Below are positions 48,327 through 57,201 of a DNA stretch of 64,000 bases, in pieces. The DNA is from Elizabethkingia meningoseptica_A. GTDB lineage: Bacteria > Bacteroidota > Bacteroidia > Flavobacteriales > Weeksellaceae. The stretch spans positions 1-64,000 of the forward strand of contig NZ_JBJDLK010000004.1 in NCBI RefSeq assembly GCF_045762675.1. The letters are read 5' to 3'. Under the pieces are notes generated by a model. That model was not told the DNA's origin. It did no database searches and was given only the letters and a program-made list of their open reading frames with translations. The position numbers and the translations under genes were made by a program. Position 1 is the stretch's first letter. Every line of letters begins with the position of its first letter.

Positions 48327-49371
48327 AATAAGATTTTTTATAATTACGTAGTACGAATTTTATCCCGGTCTCTATAATATCACCCATGGTGTTGCAATAT
48401 TTAAAATTAACATCATAAGTGAGCTTTCGTAAAGCTGTTTTCAATTCTTCAACGTTTTCCTGCGGTGCAATATTATCTTCTTTCATAATAGAAATAAGTT
48501 CATCGAATCTATTCTGGCTGCTGGTCACTCTTTTTACAATTTGCGAACGAACTTCTTTACGGTATTGTTCAATAGAATTAGGTTTTAGTTTTTCCAGAAC
48601 CATATTCACCATTACGGTATTTTCCTTAAAATACTGAGGAAGGTAAACTTTAAGATTTCCCTCGTAGGTTTGCTGGTCGAAATCTATGGGACGGATTCTG
48701 TAAATAACCTGGTCAAAATCATGTACCGGAATGATAACATAATTATAAGAACGCATATCTCCAAGGAGTCCGATAAGACAGCGTTCATTGAATTTTACAA
48801 ATTCTTTTGAAATCTGTGCTTTCTCCAGCTCGGAACAGTTGGGCAAATGTTTCTGAATAAAAACATCGCCGGGGATGCCCAGAATATGTTCTTCAATCAG
48901 GGTATTTTTATGAACCAGGAAATTAATCCGGTTAGGGGAGAGGAGATCTTCCAGCTCCAATCCGTAGATACGGGAAGCGTCTGCCTGTTTTATATAAAAA
49001 TTGGTATAATTATCATTCAGTATATTTCTGACGCGGATCCGGAAAGGTTTGGAATTTCCGAAAGTACAAAAGTCAATTGTATCAACCTTCAGATAAGGCA
49101 GCGTTGCCTCATCACCATCCGAATGAAGCAGTGTGTAGATTTTATTAAGATAAGCCTCAATTTCCTGAAATTCGTGTTCAGGGTAAAAAACACCAAGCCA
49201 TAATGTGTCTTTTCCGTCTTTATCCAGGATATTAACACTGTCGCTAAAACGCAAAAGATCCTCGTACAGAAACTGTATTTTGGTAGTTCTGTTATGCTTT
49301 TCCAGATACTGATGCAGTCTTTCCGAAACAGGGAAAATAGGTTTTCTGAAAGCGATTCTTACATCTTTCAT
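48325..49371 (-). CDS. Conserved hypothetical protein with kinase-like catalytic loop
   Basis: 348 aa from the ATG at 49371; a longer frame to 49464 begins inside the accA terminator and is rejected. No signal peptide or membrane segment. Residues 200-233 read LLGDMRSYNYVI, then YRIRPIDFDQ, with D205, N210 and D230 placed like the catalytic D, N and DFG-type Asp of kinase-like and aminoglycoside-phosphotransferase folds. K128 in NFYIKQAD could be the nucleotide lysine. The glycine-rich loop is not clear. I do not recognise the family; a kinase-like fold is inference. Confidence 0.7.
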   Translation of the reverse strand: MKDVRIAFRKPIFPVSERLHQYLEKHNRTTKIQFLYEDLLRFSDSVNILDKDGKDTLWLGVFYPEHEFQEIEAYLNKIYTLLHSDGDEATLPYLKVDTIDFCTFGNSKPFRIRVRNILNDNYTNFYIKQADASRIYGLELEDLLSPNRINFLVHKNTLIEEHILGIPGDVFIQKHLPNCSELEKAQISKEFVKFNERCLIGLLGDMRSYNYVIIPVHDFDQVIYRIRPIDFDQQTYEGNLKVYLPQYFKENTVMVNMVLEKLKPNSIEQYRKEVRSQIVKRVTSSQNRFDELISIMKEDNIAPQENVEELKTALRKLTYDVNFKYCNTMGDIIETGIKFVLRNYKKSY

Positions 49372-49451
49372 GTGATGGCTTACTTTTTTTAAATATAAAG
49401 AATATTTTCCCAGTATTGAATAGCATAATAGAATAAATACTATTGTATCAA

Positions 49452-49480
49452 TAAGAAAAGCCACTCGAAAGAGTGGCTTT
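49452..49480 (-). terminator. Terminator of accA
   Basis: Perfect 10-bp stem (49457-49466 with 49471-49480), loop GAAA, T-rich on the minus strand. Confidence 0.8.
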
Positions 49481-49500
49481 GTATATTTAAGAGATTGAGT

Positions 49501-50457
49501 TTATCCTTTGAATTTACCCATATTGATAAATTTCTCCTGTCTTTGTTCCATCAACTCTTTACCATTGAATTTCTTTAAGGACTTAACGTTGCTTAAAATG
49601 GTACTCTTAACATTCTGATAAGCAACTTCCGGTTCATAATGAGCTCCTCCAAGAGGTTCTTCAATAATACCGTCAATTAATCCTTCTTTAAGCATATCAG
49701 GAGCGGTAAGCTTCATGGTTGCTGCTGCAACTTCTTTATACTCCCAGCTTCTCCAAAGGATTGCTGAACAATTTTCCGGAGAAATTACAGAATACCAGCT
49801 GTTTTCCATCATATAAACCTTGTTTCCTACACCGATACCTAAAGCACCACCACTGGCACCCTCTCCGATAACGATTGTAATAATAGGAACGGTCATACGA
49901 CACATTTCATAGATATTTCTTGCAATAGCTTCTCCCTGTCCGCGCTCTTCCGCCTCAAGACCAGGATATGCTCCCGGAGTATCTACAAAAGTAACAATAG
50001 GGATATTGAACTTTTCAGCTAACTTCATTAAACGAAGGGCTTTACGATATCCTTCCGGATTAGACATACCAAAACGACGGTATTGTCTTTCCTTGGTTGT
50101 TCTTCCTTTCTGAGTTCCGATGAACATTACACTCTGACCTTCTATTGTTGCAATACCTCCAACCATTGCAGGGTCATCTGCAAAATTACGGTCTCCGTGA
50201 AGTTCAAGGAAACTTCCTTTGTCGGCAACGCCATTAATAAAATCTAAAGCATAAGGTCTGTTCGGGTGACGGGAAAGTTGAACTTTCTGCCAAGGGGTAA
50301 GGTTACCGTATATTTCCTTTTTTTCAGAAATGATTTTATCTTCTATCTGGGTACAAGCCAGCTTTACGTCAATTCCACTTTCTTCACCTACTAAAGAGCA
50401 TTTGTCATATTGCTGCATTAGCTCTTCAATCGGTTTTTCAAATTCTAAATATTCCAT
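49501..50457 (-). CDS. accA: Acetyl-CoA carboxylase carboxyltransferase subunit alpha
   Basis: Carries out the carboxyl transfer to acetyl-CoA with AccD, the first step of fatty acid synthesis. 318 aa. Landmarks: MEYLEFEKPIEEL, WQKVQLSRHPNRPYALDFI, TFVDTPGAYPGLEAEERGQGEAIA and IGEGASGGALGIGVGNKVYMMENSWYSVISPE. An ATG two codons upstream (50463) is also possible; the family starts MEYLxFE. Its partner accB/accC genes lie 10 kb away and accD is outside the window. Confidence 0.96.
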   Translation of the reverse strand: MEYLEFEKPIEELMQQYDKCSLVGEESGIDVKLACTQIEDKIISEKKEIYGNLTPWQKVQLSRHPNRPYALDFINGVADKGSFLELHGDRNFADDPAMVGGIATIEGQSVMFIGTQKGRTTKERQYRRFGMSNPEGYRKALRLMKLAEKFNIPIVTFVDTPGAYPGLEAEERGQGEAIARNIYEMCRMTVPIITIVIGEGASGGALGIGVGNKVYMMENSWYSVISPENCSAILWRSWEYKEVAAATMKLTAPDMLKEGLIDGIIEEPLGGAHYEPEVAYQNVKSTILSNVKSLKKFNGKELMEQRQEKFINMGKFKG

Positions 50458-50476
50458 TTGCATGAATTCAAGATGT

Positions 50477-50484
50477 CAAATTTA
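50477..50484 (-). promoter_or_regulatory. -7 box of accA
   Basis: TAAATTTG on the minus strand, exact consensus, about 20 nt upstream of the accA start and just after the gltX stop. Confidence 0.5.
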
Positions 50485-50503
50485 AGGATTTTTTATGTAA
50501 TCC

Positions 50504-52015
50504 CTATTTTAAAGTTTCAATTGCTTTGGTAATTCTGGATACAGATTCTTCTTTTCCTATAATTTCCATAAGTTCTGGTACATCCGGTCCTTTTAGTTCT
50601 CCAACAAGTGAAAGACGTAATGGCATCATTACTTTCCCCATTCCCAAACCTTTTTCTTCAGCCAGGTGATGAAGACTTTCTTTAATAGTATCTGCTTTAA
50701 AATCTACCGTCGTAATCGCATTGTTTACTTCCTGCATTAAAGCAGCTGTCTCAGGAGACCATGCTTTTTTAGCCGCTTTTTCATCATAAGATTCAGGAGC
50801 ATGGAAAAAGAATTTTCCATCATTATAAATATCTTTAATAAAAGTTGCTCGTTCTTTCATCAATCCGATAATTCTAAGCGCTTTTTCATCGGATATTTCA
50901 ATGCTGTTGCTGCTTAGAATAGTTTTAAATTCAGGAAGAATAGCTTCATTGGACATCATTTGCAGATACTGCTGATTGAACCATTTTGCTTTTTCAGCAC
51001 TGAATCGTGCTCCGGCTTTGTGAACTTTATGAAGATCAAATTCTTTGATCATTTCGTCCATGCTTATAATCTCTTTATTGTCAGCAGGAGACCAGCCCAA
51101 CATAGCCACCATGTTTATGAAAGCTTCCGGTAAATAACCTTCTTCACGGTAACCGGCAGAAGTATTTCCGGTTGCAGGATCGGTAAAGTTTAACGGGAAT
51201 ACAGGGAAACCAAATTTATCACCATCTCTTTTACTTAATTTTCCTTTTCCCTCCGGCTTAAGGATTAAGGAAAGATGGGCAAATTCAGGAGCATTCCATC
51301 CCATTGCTTCATATAAAAGGACGTGCAAAGCCATAGAAGGAAGCCATTCTTCACCACGGATAACGTGTGTGATTTTCATTTCGTGATCATCAATAATGTT
51401 TGCAAAATGATAAGTAGGCATTCCGTCGTTCTTTACTAATACTTTATCATCTAAAGTATTGGTATTGACACTGAATTTTCCACGGATAATATCATTAAGG
51501 TTGATGATTCTGTCCAGTGGCATTTTGAAACGGATAACATAAGGTGTTTTTTCATCCAGAAGTTTTTTTACTTCATCTTCCGGAAGGGAAATACTGTTTC
51601 TTAGTCTGTGACGGGTTTCATAGTTATATGCAAATACATCTCCTTTTTCTTCATACTCTGCACGGATCTGATCGAGTTCCTCAGGTGTATCAAAAGCAAG
51701 ATATGCATAATCAGTTTTCAAAATCTGTTCCGTATACCTGTCGTAAATAGCTCTACGCTCGGACTGTCTGTATGGAGCATAAGGGCCTCCGTGTTTAGGA
51801 CTTTCATCCGGGATCATACCAATCCATTCCAGAGCTTCCATAATGTATTCTTCAGAACCGGGCACATAACGTTGAGTGTCGGTATCTTCGATTCTCAGGA
51901 TAAAATCTCCGCCATTATGTTTTGCAAAAAGATAATCATATAATGCTGTACGTACACCTCCTAAATGTAAAGGTCCTGTAGGACTAGGAGCAAAACGTAC
52001 CCGTACTTTTTCCAT
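50504..52015 (-). CDS. gltX: Glutamyl-tRNA synthetase
   Basis: Class I aminoacyl-tRNA synthetase, 503 aa. HIGH-type motif HLGG at 17-20 (RFAPSPTGPLHLGGVRTALY), GEEWLPSMALH in the active site, and the KMSKS-type loop KLSKRDGDKFG. The long C-terminal anticodon-binding region is complete. Monocistronic with a -7 box 17 nt upstream. Confidence 0.97.
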   Translation of the reverse strand: MEKVRVRFAPSPTGPLHLGGVRTALYDYLFAKHNGGDFILRIEDTDTQRYVPGSEEYIMEALEWIGMIPDESPKHGGPYAPYRQSERRAIYDRYTEQILKTDYAYLAFDTPEELDQIRAEYEEKGDVFAYNYETRHRLRNSISLPEDEVKKLLDEKTPYVIRFKMPLDRIINLNDIIRGKFSVNTNTLDDKVLVKNDGMPTYHFANIIDDHEMKITHVIRGEEWLPSMALHVLLYEAMGWNAPEFAHLSLILKPEGKGKLSKRDGDKFGFPVFPLNFTDPATGNTSAGYREEGYLPEAFINMVAMLGWSPADNKEIISMDEMIKEFDLHKVHKAGARFSAEKAKWFNQQYLQMMSNEAILPEFKTILSSNSIEISDEKALRIIGLMKERATFIKDIYNDGKFFFHAPESYDEKAAKKAWSPETAALMQEVNNAITTVDFKADTIKESLHHLAEEKGLGMGKVMMPLRLSLVGELKGPDVPELMEIIGKEESVSRITKAIETLK

Positions 52016-52031
52016 GTAAAAAAATTTGGTG

Positions 52032-52039
52032 CAAATTTA
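52032..52039 (-). promoter_or_regulatory. -7 box of gltX
   Basis: TAAATTTG on the minus strand, exact consensus, 16 nt before the gltX ATG. Confidence 0.55.
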
Positions 52040-52210
52040 AGGATATTTAATAAGAAGACATATAAAATGAGAAGCTCATATTAATTATTTGTAATTATAA
52101 TAATAAGAACAACTGAGTGGTGATATTGTGTTTCAGCTACAGGCATAGGAAGTTGCTCATTACTAGAGTTTTATTTTTTGTTTTAAGTTTAATTTCAGGT
52201 GATTTTGGTA

Positions 52211-52240
52211 TTGTATAAAGATATACTCTGATTATATTTG
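52211..52240 (+). promoter_or_regulatory. Promoter of the surface-sugar group
   Basis: TTG at 52211-52213, 19-bp spacer, then TATATTTG at 52233-52240: a well-formed Bacteroidota promoter 37 nt before the lipoprotein start. Confidence 0.65.
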
Positions 52241-52277
52241 CATCCATAAAAGAAGATAAAGATTAAATTGGTAGTGA

Positions 52278-53519
52278 ATGAAGAAAATTATATTTTTTAA
52301 TATAATAGCTATATTGTTGCTGGTTTCCTGCTCACGGGAAGAGGAAACTTTTTATGCAGAACAGGAAGCTGTTGTACCCAATATAGGTAAGAAGATTGAT
52401 ATCTTACCGGATTATCTTACAGATAAAGGGATAATCAATATATCAATGATTGCAACCGGGAACTATACCGGTATTTATGATTCTAAATTTTTAAAAGATA
52501 TTACAGGAGGAAACAGCAGTTACTGCCATCCGGATGTACTGTATTTTCCACAAGGTTTTAACGGTTATAAGTACTGGATGGTGTTTACACCTTATTTTGG
52601 AGCTGTTGGAATGACTCATGAATCTATTCGTTTTGAGAATCCTACAGTTGTGGTCTCTAATGATGGTATTAACTGGACTGCACCAATGGGAATAAAAAAT
52701 CCATTGCAATGTACGCCTTCACCACAGGAAAGCATCATTGAAAAGAAAGGGCAGACAAAACAGGGGTATTGGTCGGATGTAGACTGGGTGTATGTGAATA
52801 ATAAATTCTATTTATACTACAGAGGAAGTGCAATTACAGCAAAGGCATTAAAAGACAGAGGAGCAAAAAGTCAGAATAACAGAGTGAAGCTTCAAAAAAA
52901 TGCCAGCAGAAATATAATGCAGCAGACATCAACTGACGGAATACACTGGACTCCTATGGAGGCTGTTATTAATAGTAATAAACCTTATACTCCGGATGAT
53001 AATATATTGGTATCTCCTTCTATGATTCACAATGGAAGTCAGTTTATTAGTTATGAAGTGGATAATAATACGGGGAAGAAAAATTTTAAAGGTAACGATC
53101 CTTCTTATATTATTAAGAGAACTTCGGTGGACGGTCTTAATTTTTCAACTTTTACAAAGAGTAAAATAGTGAATTTTACTACGAAACCATGGTTGGATGT
53201 TGATCCCGGTTATGCTCCATGGCATATTCAGGCTGCCTATGTTGATGGCTATTATTTTCTTTGTATTGCTATAGGTTATGTTAAAAACTCAACAGCAGAG
53301 GCTCTGTATATGGCATATTCAAAAGACGGAACTAATTTTGTGGTTTTTCCTAAACCTATGGTGGAGAAAAACGCCTACAGATCTGCAGTATTTCCTATGA
53401 ACAGCGATAACGAAACCATACGAATGGGTGCTGTTATTGGCCTTAAATCTGGCGTCTTCAAATACAGAGAATTTACATTAAGCAAAGAAAAGCTAGACAA
53501 AGGACTTGAAGCGAAATAA
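52278..53519 (+). CDS. Lipoprotein with predicted beta-propeller (glycosidase-like)
   Basis: 413 aa. Lipoprotein signal ending LLVSC (Cys18). The rest shows repeated blade-like units: HPDVLYFPQGFNGYKYWMVFTPY, ENPTVVVSNDGINWTAP, DVDWVYVNNKFYLYYRG, STDGIHWTP, AYVDGYYFLCIAIGY, YSKDGTNFVVF. This is the pattern of five-bladed propellers such as GH43/GH32-type sugar hydrolases, with candidate acids in HPDV and DVDW. Its position before four glycosyltransferases suggests a role in trimming or binding a surface glycan. Activity not assigned. Confidence 0.7.
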   Translation: MKKIIFFNIIAILLLVSCSREEETFYAEQEAVVPNIGKKIDILPDYLTDKGIINISMIATGNYTGIYDSKFLKDITGGNSSYCHPDVLYFPQGFNGYKYWMVFTPYFGAVGMTHESIRFENPTVVVSNDGINWTAPMGIKNPLQCTPSPQESIIEKKGQTKQGYWSDVDWVYVNNKFYLYYRGSAITAKALKDRGAKSQNNRVKLQKNASRNIMQQTSTDGIHWTPMEAVINSNKPYTPDDNILVSPSMIHNGSQFISYEVDNNTGKKNFKGNDPSYIIKRTSVDGLNFSTFTKSKIVNFTTKPWLDVDPGYAPWHIQAAYVDGYYFLCIAIGYVKNSTAEALYMAYSKDGTNFVVFPKPMVEKNAYRSAVFPMNSDNETIRMGAVIGLKSGVFKYREFTLSKEKLDKGLEAK

Positions 53520-53582
53520 TATGTAAGTTTCATATTTAAAGAAAATTTATCTTTATTTGTGTTGATTATAATTATTTACACA

Positions 53583-54614
53583 ATGGAGAAAAAAAACGTC
53601 AGGGTTTCTGTAATAATACCGGTATACAATGTAGAAGCATTTCTGGACGAAACCATACAAAGCGTATTGGAACAGTCTCTTGATAATGTTGAAGTAATTT
53701 TGGTTGATGACGGAAGTACAGATAATTCTGCACAAATAGGTGAGAAATATGCTGCAGCAAATCCAAACGTAAAGTTTATATCGCAGGAAAACAAAGGTGT
53801 TTCTGTTGCAAGAAACAAGGGTTTAGAAAAGGCAGAGGGGGAGTACATTTTTTTTATGGATTCAGATGATACTTTGGATAAAGATTATCTGAAGACGTCT
53901 TATGAAACCGCTAAGAATAATGACAGTGATATTGTTGTTATTGGAAACTATTTTTATACACGAATGCAACGTACGGCAATATTGCCAACGTGTGCCCAGT
54001 TTCTTAAACATGGATTCCTGAAAAAACATCCGGACATCCGATTTCCGGTAAATATACAGCCCTGCGAAGACGGAATATTCTCAAATCAGTTATTGGCATT
54101 AACATCAAAAGTAAGTTATAACAGACAGGGAGTTTATCATTACCGAAAACATGATAACCAAAACCATGTTGCAATCAATCAAAATGCCGGAAAAGTTTTA
54201 TTACAAATTCCTGAATGGCTGGAGATTTTAAAAAGTTTCTATACAAAATACGATCTCATAAAGTCGCGTGCTTTATATCTTGCCCTTTTTGTACAGCATG
54301 AACCTTTTGGCTTTCGGTATTTGAAAATGCCGCTGAATAAAGATCAGAAAGTATTCCTTCATAAAACCATCAAAGTTTTTATGGAGCAGCATGTTTTACC
54401 ATATTTAAATAAAAAAGATATGGGGGAGCTTAGTACGGTGTTTGTAAAATTTATTAATGCACAAACTTATGAAGAGTTTGATGCCTATTTTGAAGACTCA
54501 GCTTTTAATCAGAATAATAAATTTAAAAATAAGGTGTATATGAAAATGACTAAATTTATTATAAATACCCAGACAAGAAAAAGACTGAAAAACTACTTAA
54601 AGGGTGAATTCTAA
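53583..54614 (+). CDS. Family 2 glycosyltransferase
   Basis: 343 aa, GT-A fold. The N-terminus VRVSVIIPVYNVEAFLDETIQSVLEQSLDNVEVILVDDGSTDNS and the metal-binding FMDSDD are diagnostic. The frame opens at 53559, but the family start is MEKKNVRVSVIIP at 53583. The C-terminal part is more helical, with no membrane segment. It adds a sugar from a nucleotide donor to an unknown acceptor; the next glycosyltransferase follows after 5 bp. Confidence 0.9.
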   Translation: MEKKNVRVSVIIPVYNVEAFLDETIQSVLEQSLDNVEVILVDDGSTDNSAQIGEKYAAANPNVKFISQENKGVSVARNKGLEKAEGEYIFFMDSDDTLDKDYLKTSYETAKNNDSDIVVIGNYFYTRMQRTAILPTCAQFLKHGFLKKHPDIRFPVNIQPCEDGIFSNQLLALTSKVSYNRQGVYHYRKHDNQNHVAINQNAGKVLLQIPEWLEILKSFYTKYDLIKSRALYLALFVQHEPFGFRYLKMPLNKDQKVFLHKTIKVFMEQHVLPYLNKKDMGELSTVFVKFINAQTYEEFDAYFEDSAFNQNNKFKNKVYMKMTKFIINTQTRKRLKNYLKGEF

Positions 54615-54619
54615 TACAA

Positions 54620-55864
54620 ATGAAGATATTATTTGTTCAACATCATGGGTTTATAAATGGTTCAGGAGGAACTGAAAAAGTTTGTATTTTCCTGGCTAAT
54701 CATTTTAATAAGCTTTCTCATGAAGTTGAAATAGCAACATGTGAGGATGTAAAAGGGGGGGCGATGTTTCCCGTTAATGAGGGGATTAAAGTTATAAATA
54801 TTTTCAGTACGGACACTAAACAAAAGCTCTATTCTTTTCCTAACTACAAAGGAAAAAATCCATTGCTTTGGCTTTTTTATAAAATAAGAAGAAAATACGG
54901 TAAGCTTTGTAATAAGTTTACTTCTTTAGTGATGGGAGGAAAAGATAAGGTGTATAAATATAACTTATTACAGAGATCCAGAGTATGGAATGATTATATC
55001 CTTCAGCTTAAGCCGGACTTAATAATTACCATGTCTATAAGCTCCCTTTTAGAAATAACATATCAGAATAATTTTGATATTCCAATTATTAATTCTGTCA
55101 ATGGAAGACCAGATTACGATTATACAGATATTTTAGGCTTCAGAAGCAAGGTTGAAATGGAGCATTTAGAAAATGCCTTTGGTCGGCTTAAAGGTATTCA
55201 GATTTTATTTGATGATTATAAAAAGTACCTGCCCTCCTTATATAAGGGGATTGTAGAGGTTATTCCTAATTGTGTACGACAAGGTACTACTTTCGTAAAT
55301 CATCTTCAGAAAAAAGAGCGTTACAAAATTACAAATATTGCATCCTTGGATATTCACTGCAAGCAACAGCATATAGCTATTGAAGCCTTTTCTGAAATTG
55401 CTTCTAAATATCCGGATTGGGATTTATATTTCTGGGGTATAGGTGATGATCAACTTTATCTGCAGAATAAGATTGACGGACTTCAGCTGCAAAATCGAAT
55501 CTTTTTAAAAGGCTTTACCAAAAATCCTGCTTCCGAGCTAAAAGATTCTGATGTTTTTATATTTCCGAGTAAATATGAAGGTTTTGGATTGGCCCTTGTT
55601 GAAGCAATGGCAGTAGGTCTGCCTACTTTAGGATTTTCTTCGTGTTCAGGTGTTAACCAGTTGATAAAACACGAAGAAAATGGTTTCCTGGCAAAAGATA
55701 AAGATGAATTGATCATGTATTTGGAAGAGCTGATTAATGACCCGCAAAAAAGACAAACTTTTGGCAGTAATGCCGTACAAGGCATGAAAGTTTTTGATCC
55801 GGAGATTATTAAAGAAAAATGGACAGGTCTTGTTGAACAGGTAATGCATAAAGAAAATAAATAA
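54620..55864 (+). CDS. Family 4 glycosyltransferase
   Basis: 414 aa, GT-B fold. N-terminal Rossmann start MKILFVQHHGFINGSGGTEKVC with the acceptor-side GGTEK loop, and the C-terminal donor-binding E-x7-E motif in FPSKYEGFGLALVEAMAVGLP. Retaining transferase; donor and acceptor unknown. Second gene of the sugar operon, ended by a strong terminator. Confidence 0.9.
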   Translation: MKILFVQHHGFINGSGGTEKVCIFLANHFNKLSHEVEIATCEDVKGGAMFPVNEGIKVINIFSTDTKQKLYSFPNYKGKNPLLWLFYKIRRKYGKLCNKFTSLVMGGKDKVYKYNLLQRSRVWNDYILQLKPDLIITMSISSLLEITYQNNFDIPIINSVNGRPDYDYTDILGFRSKVEMEHLENAFGRLKGIQILFDDYKKYLPSLYKGIVEVIPNCVRQGTTFVNHLQKKERYKITNIASLDIHCKQQHIAIEAFSEIASKYPDWDLYFWGIGDDQLYLQNKIDGLQLQNRIFLKGFTKNPASELKDSDVFIFPSKYEGFGLALVEAMAVGLPTLGFSSCSGVNQLIKHEENGFLAKDKDELIMYLEELINDPQKRQTFGSNAVQGMKVFDPEIIKEKWTGLVEQVMHKENK

Positions 55865-55875
55865 TAAAATATAAA

Positions 55876-55908
55876 AGGCTAAGAATTCAAATTCTTAGCC
55901 TGATTTTT
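55876..55908 (+). terminator. Terminator after the first two glycosyltransferases
   Basis: Perfect 11-bp stem (55876-55886 with 55891-55901), loop TCAA, then GATTTTT. Confidence 0.85.
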
Positions 55909-56058
55909 ATCCGGTTAATACAGGCATATTATATTTATGATATTATTTTAATGAGCCTGTATAAACCTGATTATAAAACATAGTTTAATAATATTTTAGA
56001 TAAACCTTTCTTATTTCTGTACAAATAAAGATATTTGTACACTTATAACTTTATAATA

Positions 56059-57189
56059 TTGAAAAGAATTCTTTACTTTATGCCGGATAATCCAATGTCC
56101 GGAAAAGCCGGGAATATAACAAGGCTACAACAAATGCTATCATATTTTAATGATAATGACGTGTTTGAGGCAGATTTTGTTTCTCTCAGAGATTGGGGAA
56201 TGTGGAAAGAAAATGATGAAGAAGAGTTTAAAAAAAGATATAAGAATGTAAAGTTGTTTCTATTAGAGAAGAAGTATAAGAAAAACTTTTTTAAATATTT
56301 GTTTCTTTATAAAATTCCCTACCTCTTTAAAAGCAACCCTATCGATATCAGTAGTTATATCTTAAAGAAAGAATTTCGTAAGATTGCTAAATCCGGGGGT
56401 TATGATAAAATTGTAGTTAGTTATGCGTCCTGGGGAAGTATGATAAAAGACTCCGAGATAAAGTCTTATAAAATTATCGATACTCACGATTTTATTACAG
56501 CTCAGAACAGGGAAAGGCAAGATAAAATTGGCACTTTTTTTAAAGGAGAAATGGATATTCTGAGGTATTTTGATGAAATATGGACTTATTCAATAGAAGA
56601 AGAATATATATTCAGTCAGTTTACCAATAGAAAAGTTACGCTTATGCCTATTTCTTTTCCCAGTCATGATAATAGTAATAACGGAACTTATCCATATGAA
56701 ATAATTTACGTGGCAAGTGATAATCCACACAATATTTTAGGAATTAATTGGTTTATAAATGAAGTATTGCCACACTTAGGAAATCATAAAGTACATGTTA
56801 TAGGTAAGATAGGAAATGTTCTCCCGGAGCATCCAAATATAATTAAGCATGGATTAGTTGATAGCTTGGATGATTACTATAAAAGTGCTAAAATTGCAAT
56901 CTGTCCTATGCTTAGCGGTACGGGAATTAAAATAAAGGTATTGGAGGCCTTATCTTATTCGTTACCAGTAGTTACAAACAGACGTGGAATAGATGGATTA
57001 ATTAATAAGAGCCTTAACGGATGTCTTGTAAGTGAAAGCGGTCTGGAATTTGCAGATAATATAATGAAATTGCTTAATGATAATAAGTTTTATGAAGAGA
57101 TTAAGCATTATGGGAAAAAGTATTTTTTAGAAAACCATATGATAAACCAAGAAAAGAAAATCTTAGATCATACTTTTCTAAATGACTAA
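56059..57189 (+). CDS. Family 4 glycosyltransferase, TTG start
   Basis: 376 aa, GT-B fold. N-terminus KRILYFMPDNPMSGKAGNITRL, a DTHDF segment, and C-terminal CPMLSGTGIKIKVLEALSYSLPVVTN, the donor-binding site of wbuB/GtrB-like GT4 enzymes. The frame opens at a TTG (56035) inside a near-consensus -7 box (56030-56037), so the second TTG at 56059, which gives MKRILYFMPDN, is the likely start; the first ATG (56080) would remove the first beta strand. Lower GC than its neighbours by eye. Confidence 0.82.
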   Translation: MKRILYFMPDNPMSGKAGNITRLQQMLSYFNDNDVFEADFVSLRDWGMWKENDEEEFKKRYKNVKLFLLEKKYKKNFFKYLFLYKIPYLFKSNPIDISSYILKKEFRKIAKSGGYDKIVVSYASWGSMIKDSEIKSYKIIDTHDFITAQNRERQDKIGTFFKGEMDILRYFDEIWTYSIEEEYIFSQFTNRKVTLMPISFPSHDNSNNGTYPYEIIYVASDNPHNILGINWFINEVLPHLGNHKVHVIGKIGNVLPEHPNIIKHGLVDSLDDYYKSAKIAICPMLSGTGIKIKVLEALSYSLPVVTNRRGIDGLINKSLNGCLVSESGLEFADNIMKLLNDNKFYEEIKHYGKKYFLENHMINQEKKILDHTFLND

Positions 57190-57201
57190 CAGGTGTAATA
57201 G

